Below, piece after piece: positions 1 through 5,629 of a stretch of DNA of 5,684 nt; the first letter of the stretch is position 1, and every line of letters starts with the position of its first letter. Where the stretch lies: contig JALSSQ010000012.1 of the NCBI GenBank assembly GCA_026984165.1, forward strand, positions 1-5,684, written 5' to 3'. The notes under the pieces are model-generated. The model saw only the letters and a list, made by a program, of their open reading frames with translations. It was not told where the DNA came from and searched no databases. This stretch comes from Sulfurovum sp. GTDB lineage: Bacteria > Campylobacterota > Campylobacteria > Campylobacterales > Sulfurovaceae. The translations under genes and the position numbers were made by a program.

Positions 1-63
1 TTGTGAATAAGCATGATAGAGTGCTTGACCCCATTTTCCTGCACCTATAATGGCCATTTTCAT
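1..63 (-). CDS. gpsA: NAD(P)H-dependent glycerol-3-phosphate dehydrogenase, N-terminal fragment
   Basis: Only the first 21 codons are in the window; the gene runs off the left edge. The visible start reads MKMAIIGAGKWGQALY. This is a first beta strand followed by the GxGxWG dinucleotide-binding loop typical of the GpsA N-terminus (family form roughly MKIAVIGAGxWGTAL). GpsA reduces dihydroxyacetone phosphate to sn-glycerol-3-phosphate in the cytoplasm, supplying the backbone for phospholipids. The ATG follows directly on the TAA of the upstream RCK gene, with no gap and in the same frame. Its ribosome binding site, AAGGA at 71-75 with a 7-nt spacer, lies inside the last codons of that gene, so the two are probably co-transcribed and translationally coupled. 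From memory, gatB and gpsA are neighbours in Campylobacter too, which supports the call. A different Rossmann dehydrogenase cannot be excluded from 21 residues. Confidence 0.82.
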   Translation of the reverse strand, partial: MKMAIIGAGKWGQALYHAYSQ

Positions 64-765
64 TTAATTTTCCTTCTTTGATAACAATGTTTCAAACGCT
101 TTTAATTTTTCTTTATCCCCAATACAGACAATGGTATCTCCACTGTCCAGCTTATGTGAAATACCCGCAGTGACAAACACAAAGCTATGCCCCAATTCTA
201 CATCTATCATACCCACCAAAAGTACGCCATAAGATGCAAAATCTATATCATCAGCCATCTTTCCATCCACAAAGGAGTTTTCAGGAATAACCATCTCTCG
301 AAAGGTAATACCCTCTCGGTTATTGGCAAAATTTTCCAAAAGTCTTGTTGCCACTGGTTTTTCTAAAATATTGTAAATTTTATTGGCACTCACTTCATAC
401 AAGTCTATGACTTTATTGGCTCCTGCCATTTTGAGTTTTTTAGTCACATTCAATGAATCGGAGACTGACAAAATATATGCATCTTGAAACAATGAACGCA
501 GTGAAAGTGTTAAAAATACATTGAGATGTTCATCATCCATCACACATACAAGCTTGTTAAACACTGCAAAATCTATTTTCTTCAGCGCATCATCTTTCGT
601 GACATCTAACAAAAACACCTCTTCAAAACCATCGGCTTTTGCTTCTTTGTAAAATGTTTTATCTGACTCAACAATCGTAACCCTCAACCCATCTTCATGC
701 AAGCCTTTTGCGATAAACCTGCCATGATTTCCATATCCGAATATCGCTATATTTTTATCCGACAT
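64..765 (-). CDS. Free-standing TrkA-N/TrkA-C (RCK) regulator, probable K+ channel partner
   Basis: This is a soluble cytoplasmic protein of 233 residues from the chosen start, with no membrane segment. An RCK N-terminal Rossmann domain covers about residues 5-135: the loop GYGNHG (10-15) is an intact GxGxxG, and the acidic residue ending strand 2 (VESD, Glu33) suggests NAD(H) or another adenine nucleotide as ligand. A TrkA-C-like domain fills about 150-230. Such proteins sense nucleotides or ions and gate K+ channels or transporters. The gene overlaps the end of the channel gene, which carries its own RCK module, so the likely role is a second gating-ring subunit for that channel; this is inference. 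Two starts are possible, ATG 780 (238 aa) and ATG 765. I chose 765 because AAGGAAG sits 5 nt upstream and the Rossmann strand begins at once. The start at 780 has only a weaker AAGAG. It could instead serve a Trk/Ktr transporter encoded elsewhere. Confidence 0.8.
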   Translation of the reverse strand: MSDKNIAIFGYGNHGRFIAKGLHEDGLRVTIVESDKTFYKEAKADGFEEVFLLDVTKDDALKKIDFAVFNKLVCVMDDEHLNVFLTLSLRSLFQDAYILSVSDSLNVTKKLKMAGANKVIDLYEVSANKIYNILEKPVATRLLENFANNREGITFREMVIPENSFVDGKMADDIDFASYGVLLVGMIDVELGHSFVFVTAGISHKLDSGDTIVCIGDKEKLKAFETLLSKKEN

Positions 766-2299
766 TGATACTTCCTTCATGTTTGCTCTTAAAATACTCC
801 AAACTTATCTTTCTTCCCATCACGAGCAATACATCAAATGGCTGTATCACTTCTGAGCTAGGTGGATTAAAGATAAATGCTCCATTTCTTTCTATACCGA
901 TAAAAAGAAGTTTATGGCTTTTAAAATCTAACGCTTCTATAGGCATATCTACTATACCATGCGATTGGTGAACATGTATCTCATCTATGTTGGCGATGCT
1001 TTTGCCAGTCAAGATGGCATGAATGGCTTTATACATTGTAGGTTGGGTAATCGCCGTATATATCATCGTATTGGCTACTTTATGCGGCAAAAGCAACTCA
1101 TCTGCTCCTGCATAATGAAATTTGTTTACATTTTCTGGGTCATTGACGCGACTAATGACTTTTATTTTTTTAGAAATACTTTTGGCATTGAGCGTAATAT
1201 AGATATTTTCCACATCACTTGATGTCATACAAAGCATCGTAATCTCACAATGTGTGGCATCAAACTTACGCAGTGTTTGAAAACTACTGGCATCATCTTG
1301 TATGGCAACATACCCATCTTTAATGGCAGCATTCACTCTATTGATATCTTTATCCATGATAAGATAATTTGAGGGATGTTCTCTTTTTTGACGAAAAAAC
1401 ATTTTTGTCAGCTGTCCATACCCACAAAGAATAATAATAGATCTGTTTTTATTTAACTGTTCTATGATTCGATGCTCTTTAAGCTCTCCTAGTTTTTCCG
1501 AAAATGCAGACACTATCACAGAAGTCACAAAAGAGATCATCGCAATACCCGCCAAGATAATCAAGACTGAAATGGCTCTACCCACATCTGTCACAGGAGA
1601 GATATCTCCATACCCAACTGTGGAGATAGTGACTATTGCCCAGTATATACCATCAAAAAGTGTATGAATCTGTGGATTTTTGTCTGCTTCTAAAATATAG
1701 ATACCAATCCCTGACGTAAACACAATAAAGACGAGCAAAAACAAAAGGGTGAGTAATTCAAACTTCTTGTTGACAATGACATCAACAAATTGATTGATAC
1801 TTTTAGTGTAACGCAAAAGTTTAAAGACTCTAAAAAGAATAAACACACGTAAGATTCTCAAAGGTCTATAGGCAGGTAAAATAGCCAAGAGGTCAACAAT
1901 GGCGGATGGGGTAAGCATATATTTTAGTTTTTCAGACAATGCCTTTTTGATGACAAGATTTAAATGAAATTCTTTTGCTAAAAAATTTGCATCATTATAC
2001 TCTTTTATAATCATCTCAGAGACATCATTATGTACCCATAAACGCAAAAGATACTCAACAGCAAAAACAACTGAAACAAAATAAATATCATAGTTGTCAA
2101 GCCATGCAGGCACAGGATGTTTCACCTCATAGACCAAAATAAATACCGAAGAGATGACTAAAAATATAATTGTCATATCAAAATAACGTTTATATCTATT
2201 ATTACTGTTAAAAAGTAAATCTCTCGCAAACTGTTTTGTCTTTTTATAAGACGATGAACGATGAAGATAAAGAGCAATAGACAAAAGTATGTGGTTCAC
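755..2299 (-). CDS. Voltage-sensor-type potassium channel with C-terminal RCK (TrkA-N/TrkA-C) domains
   Basis: This 514-residue protein is an inner-membrane K+ channel subunit, expected to form a tetramer. In order: a basic cytoplasmic N-terminus (1-40), S1 (about 42-58), S2 (about 70-90), a long polar S2-S3 stretch (about 92-128), S3 (about 130-143) and S4 (145-164). S4 has basic residues at every third position: R145, R148, R151, R157, K160 and R163. S5 (about 180-203), a pore helix, the K+ selectivity filter TVGYGD (227-232) and S6 (about 240-266) follow. An RCK-N Rossmann domain (about 287-405) and a TrkA-C-like domain (about 430-500) complete it. The RCK loop is GYGQLT, lacking the third glycine of GxGxxG, so nucleotide binding may be altered. 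The start is GTG, backed by AAGGAG 5 nt upstream. The gene lies 19 bp after gatB with no promoter seen between, and its end overlaps the free-standing RCK gene by 11 bp (26 bp if that gene starts at 780). Its ligand and physiological role are unknown. Confidence 0.9.
   Translation of the reverse strand: MNHILLSIALYLHRSSSYKKTKQFARDLLFNSNNRYKRYFDMTIIFLVISSVFILVYEVKHPVPAWLDNYDIYFVSVVFAVEYLLRLWVHNDVSEMIIKEYNDANFLAKEFHLNLVIKKALSEKLKYMLTPSAIVDLLAILPAYRPLRILRVFILFRVFKLLRYTKSINQFVDVIVNKKFELLTLLFLLVFIVFTSGIGIYILEADKNPQIHTLFDGIYWAIVTISTVGYGDISPVTDVGRAISVLIILAGIAMISFVTSVIVSAFSEKLGELKEHRIIEQLNKNRSIIILCGYGQLTKMFFRQKREHPSNYLIMDKDINRVNAAIKDGYVAIQDDASSFQTLRKFDATHCEITMLCMTSSDVENIYITLNAKSISKKIKVISRVNDPENVNKFHYAGADELLLPHKVANTMIYTAITQPTMYKAIHAILTGKSIANIDEIHVHQSHGIVDMPIEALDFKSHKLLFIGIERNGAFIFNPPSSEVIQPFDVLLVMGRKISLEYFKSKHEGSINVG
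771..777 (-). promoter_or_regulatory. Ribosome binding site deciding the RCK-gene start
   Basis: On the minus strand the sequence reads AAGGAAG, then TATCA, then ATG at 765. It lies within the final codons of the channel gene, so the downstream start is recognised while the channel is still being translated. This favours ATG 765 over the in-frame ATG 780, which would place this motif inside the coding region. Confidence 0.6.
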
Positions 2300-2304
2300 T
2301 TGCT

Positions 2305-2310
2305 CTCCTT
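2305..2310 (-). promoter_or_regulatory. Strong ribosome binding site for the GTG-started channel gene
   Basis: The minus strand reads AAGGAG, then AGCAA, then GTG. This near-consensus Shine-Dalgarno site with a 5-nt spacer sits in the 19-bp gap after gatB. It makes the GTG at 2299 the convincing start and would offset the weaker initiation codon. Confidence 0.75.
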
Positions 2311-2318
2311 TTGATAGC

Positions 2319-3749
2319 TTAACTGAGTCGTTGTTTGAGTAGTTCGTTCACTTTTGCTGGATTTGCAGTCCCTTTTGATGCTTTCATGGTTTGTCCGACA
2401 AAGAAACCAAAGAGTTTCTCTTTACCCCCTTTAAACTCTTCTACTTTTTCAGGATTTGCCGCCAAAATGTCATCGATAATAGCCAATATCGCGCCATCAT
2501 CACTCACCTGTGCAAGCCCTAGTTCATCAATAAGTGCCTCCACATCACGGCTTTCGTTTTCCATCATATAATCAAGTATCTCTTTGCCACCTTTGCCTGA
2601 GATGGTATCGTCAGAAATTTTAGCTACCAATACCCCTAAGGTTTTTGCATCAATAGGTGAATCTTCTATACTAAAGCCTGCTTTATTCAAACGTCCCAGT
2701 AGTTCAGAAGTAAGCCATGTCACTGCTGTTTTGGCATTCGCACCTTGTGCCAACATCTCTTCAAAATAGCTTGCCATCTCTTTATCTGCGGTAATCACCT
2801 GTGCATCATACGCTTTGAGCCCAAGTTCCTCTGTATAACGCTTTACTTTCGCATCAGGGAGTTCAGGCATCTGCTTGGCTTCGTCTATCATCTCTTGTGT
2901 CACTACCAACGGACGCAAATCTGGATCAGGGAAATAACGATAGTCCGCTGCCTCTTCTTTGCCACGCATAGAACGTGTCTCACCTGCTTCTACATCCCAA
3001 AGGCGTGTCTCTTGATAGACTTCATTTTCATAGACACCATCTTCATACGCCTCAGTCTGACGCTGTACTTCATAGGCTATGGCTGCTGCTACAAATTTAA
3101 AAGAGTTGATATTTTTTATCTCTACTCTTGTACCAAATGCTTCTTGTCCTTTAGGGCGAATAGAGACATTTACATCACATCTAAAAGATCCCTCTTGCAT
3201 GTTGGCATCTGAGATATCCAAATAACGTACCGTTGAATGAAGCTTTTTCAAATACGCCACAGCTTCATCAGCACTACGCATATCTGGTTCTGAAACAATC
3301 TCCAAAAGTGGTGTACCTGCACGGTTTAAATCTACTTTAGACAGACTACCCTCATGCATATTTTTCCCTGCATCGGCTTCTAGGTGTGCCTGTGTCACAC
3401 CGATACGCTTTTTACTGCCATCGTCAAGATCTATCATCACTGCACCATTTTGTACAATAGCATTGCTAAATTGTGTAATCTGATATGCTGATGGACTATC
3501 TGGATAGAAGTAAGACTTTCTATCAAAATGTGACACCTCCTGCACATCGGCATCAATGGCATAACCAAAACGCATCGCTTTTATCGCTGCTTCTTTGTTG
3601 ACCACAGGCAAAGCACCTGGAAGTGCCAGACAGGTAGGACAGGTGTTAGTATTTTGATGTGCTGCAAAAGAGGTAGGGCAAGCACAAAAAAGTTTGGTTT
3701 TGGTATTAAGCTGTACATGCACTTCAAGACCAATGACGGTTTCAAACAT
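2319..3749 (-). CDS. gatB: Aspartyl/glutamyl-tRNA(Asn/Gln) amidotransferase subunit B
   Basis: GatB is the tRNA-binding kinase/transamidation subunit of GatCAB. This complex converts Asp-tRNA(Asn) and/or Glu-tRNA(Gln) to the amidated forms, using ATP and ammonia channelled from GatA. The protein has 476 residues, normal for the family, and looks intact. Family blocks are visible: VIGLEVHVQL at the N-terminus; zinc-type cysteines C22, C24, C37 and C40; the FDRKSYFYPDSPSAYQITQ block (75-93); HLEADAGK (122-129); LNRAGTPLLEIVSEPD (141-156); QEGSFRCDVNVSIRP (185-199); GTRVEIKNINSFKF (206-219); and RYFPDPDL (271-278). The tRNA-contacting GatB/YqeY-type tail follows, about 330-476. Conserved acidic residues E9, E124 and E150 are present. 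I chose ATG 3749 over an in-frame TTG at 3764: the family begins MFE-VIGLEVH, and GAGGA lies 8 nt upstream. GatA and GatC are not in the window. The gene heads a likely unit with the channel, RCK and gpsA genes. Confidence 0.98.
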   Translation of the reverse strand: MFETVIGLEVHVQLNTKTKLFCACPTSFAAHQNTNTCPTCLALPGALPVVNKEAAIKAMRFGYAIDADVQEVSHFDRKSYFYPDSPSAYQITQFSNAIVQNGAVMIDLDDGSKKRIGVTQAHLEADAGKNMHEGSLSKVDLNRAGTPLLEIVSEPDMRSADEAVAYLKKLHSTVRYLDISDANMQEGSFRCDVNVSIRPKGQEAFGTRVEIKNINSFKFVAAAIAYEVQRQTEAYEDGVYENEVYQETRLWDVEAGETRSMRGKEEAADYRYFPDPDLRPLVVTQEMIDEAKQMPELPDAKVKRYTEELGLKAYDAQVITADKEMASYFEEMLAQGANAKTAVTWLTSELLGRLNKAGFSIEDSPIDAKTLGVLVAKISDDTISGKGGKEILDYMMENESRDVEALIDELGLAQVSDDGAILAIIDDILAANPEKVEEFKGGKEKLFGFFVGQTMKASKGTANPAKVNELLKQRLS

Positions 3750-3757
3750 AAAAAATA

Positions 3758-3762
3758 TCCTC
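3758..3762 (-). promoter_or_regulatory. Ribosome binding site deciding the gatB start
   Basis: GAGGA on the minus strand is followed by an 8-nt A/T-rich spacer and ATG 3749. The in-frame TTG at 3764 overlaps this motif and would add five residues absent from the usual GatB N-terminus. Confidence 0.65.
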
Positions 3763-3779
3763 AATATATAATGAAGAAT

Positions 3780-3785
3780 ATTATA
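3780..3785 (-). promoter_or_regulatory. Candidate sigma-70 -10 box for the gatB unit
   Basis: The minus strand has a perfect TATAAT preceded by CGC, giving the G of an extended -10 (TGn). A good TTGACA -35 is absent, as is usual for housekeeping promoters of Campylobacter and Helicobacter; the upstream stretch is A/T-rich. Transcription would start near 3773, leaving a leader of about 24 nt. It sits in the 59-bp gap after the small membrane-protein gene, where no terminator hairpin is visible. Confidence 0.55.
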
Positions 3786-3808
3786 GCGTTTTGCTTATTT
3801 AAGGTAGG

Positions 3809-4084
3809 TTACGAGATATCTCTTTTTTCTTCAACTAAATGCTCAAGGAGTGCTGTGTGTTTTTTAAGTTCCTCATGTTTCTCTTTTACAGTGATGAGCA
3901 CTTCAAGAAAAAGTATAGCAATCATCCCAGGTATTGTAGCAACTATTGCAGATATACAAGCAATAAAAAATGATTCATGATAAAACGAGAGAAAAGAACT
4001 TACAGCACCTATAATAACAGATGCCCATGCCACACCCAAAAGGAAATTAACTACAAAACCAAGAGATGAACCTTTGAGTCTCAT
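3809..4084 (-). CDS. Small two-helix membrane protein of unknown function, coupled to atpB
   Basis: I do not recognise a named family for this 91-residue protein. It has a short basic N-terminus (MRLKG), a first hydrophobic helix at about 9-33 with glycines at 17 and 26, a second at about 38-65 and a charged helical tail at about 66-90. The tail is rich in K, E and H, with leucines at 73, 79, 80 and 83 that could form a short coiled coil. Both termini probably face the cytoplasm. The ATG lies 8 bp after the atpB stop and lacks a recognisable Shine-Dalgarno site, so translation probably depends on ribosomes finishing atpB. That makes a link to F0 assembly or membrane insertion plausible but unproven. 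It resembles AtpI/AtpZ-type accessory proteins only in size and topology; I see no convincing sequence match. From memory, Campylobacter also has a small membrane-protein gene next to atpB. Confidence 0.8.
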   Translation of the reverse strand: MRLKGSSLGFVVNFLLGVAWASVIIGAVSSFLSFYHESFFIACISAIVATIPGMIAILFLEVLITVKEKHEELKKHTALLEHLVEEKRDIS

Positions 4085-4092
4085 TGATTTGA

Positions 4093-4818
4093 TTAAACCG
4101 CACCCATTGTATCTACAACTGGCTCAGGTGCTTTAGCATGTTCTTCATCCACTGCTACGGCACCAGCAAGATAGACATAGATAAGAATCATAAATACAAA
4201 AGTCTGAAGCAATGCAGAAAACGAAAGTAAAAGGTATGCAGGAAGTGGCGCTATAAAAGGTACTAACATCAGAAGTACCCATAGGAACAAATCATCCCCT
4301 TTGATGTTACCAAACAAACGGAAGCTAAGTGAAATAATTCTTGAAATATGTGAAACTATCTCTATAGGGAACATCAGTGGTGCAAGTAGCTTGACAGGAC
4401 CGGCAAAGTGTGCAAAGTATTTTGCTACACCATGTTCTCTAATCCCCTCATAGTTGTAATAAAAAAACACCAACAATGCCAGTGGCAATGTTACGTTGAT
4501 GTTAGATGTTGGTGATTCAAAACCTGGGATAATACCAATCACGTTAGATACAAAAATAAACAGTCCAACAGCTGCAACAAGTGGCAAATACTTACGCGCC
4601 AGCTCTTCACCAATCACATCTTTACCCATAGCAATCACACCACCAAGGTAGGCTTCCATCACGTTTTGTGTACCATTTGGCACAGCTCTAAGACTTTTTG
4701 TAGCCATTTTCGCGATAAGCAATACAATCACTGCCACTAAAAGTAGGTGAGCTACAAGCACGATTGAGTGATTGTCCTCTCCAAATATACCGCCAAGGTA
4801 AGTAAATACACCTTCCAT
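4093..4818 (-). CDS. atpB: F0F1 ATP synthase subunit a
   Basis: Subunit a is the integral-membrane stator of F0. It forms the proton half-channels against the c-ring, coupling the proton gradient to ATP synthesis. The protein has 241 residues with five or six hydrophobic helices. The diagnostic segment SLSFRLFGNIKGDD (164-176 region) holds the essential arginine, R167, equivalent to E. coli Arg210. The last helix has ALLQTFVFMIL, with Q205 equivalent to E. coli Gln252. The conserved NVIGIIPGF turn (92-100) is also present, and nothing looks damaged. The ATG at 4818 has GAGGA 6 nt upstream and a TATAAT box about 33 bp upstream. The gene is not next to other ATP synthase subunit genes, as expected in Campylobacterota, where atpB is split from the main atp operon. 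The small membrane-protein gene follows 8 bp later and is probably co-translated. Confidence 0.98.
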   Translation of the reverse strand: MEGVFTYLGGIFGEDNHSIVLVAHLLLVAVIVLLIAKMATKSLRAVPNGTQNVMEAYLGGVIAMGKDVIGEELARKYLPLVAAVGLFIFVSNVIGIIPGFESPTSNINVTLPLALLVFFYYNYEGIREHGVAKYFAHFAGPVKLLAPLMFPIEIVSHISRIISLSFRLFGNIKGDDLFLWVLLMLVPFIAPLPAYLLLSFSALLQTFVFMILIYVYLAGAVAVDEEHAKAPEPVVDTMGAV

Positions 4819-4850
4819 AAAACATCCTCTTGAATTAAAATATTGTCGCG

Positions 4851-4856
4851 ATTATA
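4851..4856 (-). promoter_or_regulatory. Candidate sigma-70 -10 box for atpB
   Basis: A perfect TATAAT on the minus strand is preceded by GGA, again with G in the extended -10 position. The A/T-rich upstream region shows no good -35. The expected start near 4844 gives a leader of about 25 nt before ATG 4818. It lies in the 58-bp gap after the DUF2400 gene, the only other sizeable non-coding gap on this strand, and no terminator hairpin was found there. Confidence 0.55.
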
Positions 4857-4876
4857 TCCTTTTTGTACTTAAAATC

Positions 4877-5629
4877 CTATTGTAATTTCTCCTGCCCTAG
4901 CCTATAAAGTGCAAAATCATATTTGATGGGATCAAGGGGATCAAATTTTTTCAATCGCTCCGTGAGTTCCAGTGTTGCTTTCATGTCATAGGTTTTTCGT
5001 TTAAGAAGTCCTAAGCGTTGTGACACTTTAAACGTATGTGTATCCAGAGGCATAAGCAAATCTTTTTTGTCTATCTTCGACCAAAGCCCTAAATCTAAAG
5101 CATCTTTTCGTACCATCCAACGCAGGTACATCATGTAGCGTTTATATGTTCCCATAGCACTTTGTTTTTGAGGTACTGAGCCCACTAAAAAATCATACCC
5201 TCTACTCTTATGTGGCACAAGAGACTTTAAAGTGTCGATGAATGTCCACAGGCCCTCTAAGATATTTTCTTCTTTTTTGTACCCAGCATAAAAGATATTT
5301 TCAATACTCTCAATCTCTTTAAGTCTTTTCAATGCGATGAAAATTGTGGCAACATCCTTGGCATTTTGAAAACGATAATAGTGTGAAGCAAGTTCTTTTG
5401 TGATAAGCTCATCACTCGCATGCAACAAAGAAAAGTCCAAACTTTGTAAAAACGTTACAATGAGTCTGGCATTACCATAGGCAAAAAGCGCACAAATAAG
5501 TGCTATGGTTTCGTCATTGTGTTGTGTAGCGATTAGAAGCGGGTCTGGTTTATCTAAGGATATTTCTGCACTATTGTTTCTATGCTCCACCTCATGATCA
5601 AGAAGCATTTTTACTTTTTTTAATGTCAT
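4877..5629 (-). CDS. TIGR02757 / DUF2400 family protein, function unknown
   Basis: This 250-residue, probably soluble and mainly helical protein fits the TIGR02757 (DUF2400) family, known to me mainly from Bacteroidetes and Campylobacterota. Recognisable blocks are PDPLLIA (28-34), ALFAYGNARLIV (47-58), KRYMMYLRWMVRKD (163-176), PLDTHTFKVSQRLGLL (194-209) and FDPLDPIKYDFALYRLG (229-245). The PLDTHTFKV block resembles the VDTHIFRV segment around the catalytic Asp of endonuclease III. This hints at a distant tie to helix-hairpin-helix DNA glycosylases, but no classical LPGVGxKTA hairpin is visible and no activity is assigned. Length and both ends look complete. The ATG follows the upstream lptB-like TAG directly, in the same frame, and has no good Shine-Dalgarno site, so it is probably translated by coupling. 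A second in-frame ATG at 5608 has no better site. The stop is TAG. Confidence 0.85.
   Translation of the reverse strand: MTLKKVKMLLDHEVEHRNNSAEISLDKPDPLLIATQHNDETIALICALFAYGNARLIVTFLQSLDFSLLHASDELITKELASHYYRFQNAKDVATIFIALKRLKEIESIENIFYAGYKKEENILEGLWTFIDTLKSLVPHKSRGYDFLVGSVPQKQSAMGTYKRYMMYLRWMVRKDALDLGLWSKIDKKDLLMPLDTHTFKVSQRLGLLKRKTYDMKATLELTERLKKFDPLDPIKYDFALYRLGQEKLQ

Noticed and set aside
1400..1510. Internal start in the channel gene giving a free RCK fragment, as in MthK or Kch.
   Set aside because: No ATG, GTG or TTG with a suitable ribosome binding site is seen in the linker between S6 (ends about residue 266) and the RCK domain (starts about 287). The free-standing RCK gene would fill that role.
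2745..3212. A 155-codon plus-strand open frame opposite gatB.
   Set aside because: It lies wholly antisense to a strongly conserved gatB. Its translation is low-complexity, rich in Cys, Phe and Ile, with no family features and no good ribosome binding site. Other plus-strand frames opposite the channel, gatB and the small membrane-protein gene are likewise shadows.
3750..3764. TTG at 3764 as an upstream gatB start, adding five residues (MRIFF).
   Set aside because: It overlaps the GAGGA ribosome binding site of ATG 3749, and GatB proteins normally begin at MFE-VIGLEVH.
3809..4084. Naming the small membrane protein AtpI or AtpZ.
   Set aside because: Only size, helix number and location agree; AtpI usually precedes atpB, and I could not see a matching sequence motif.
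4844..4860. TCGCGA palindrome near atpB as a terminator stem or operator.
   Set aside because: A six-base palindrome without loop or U-tract is too short to be a terminator, overlaps the promoter/start region, and occurs by chance.
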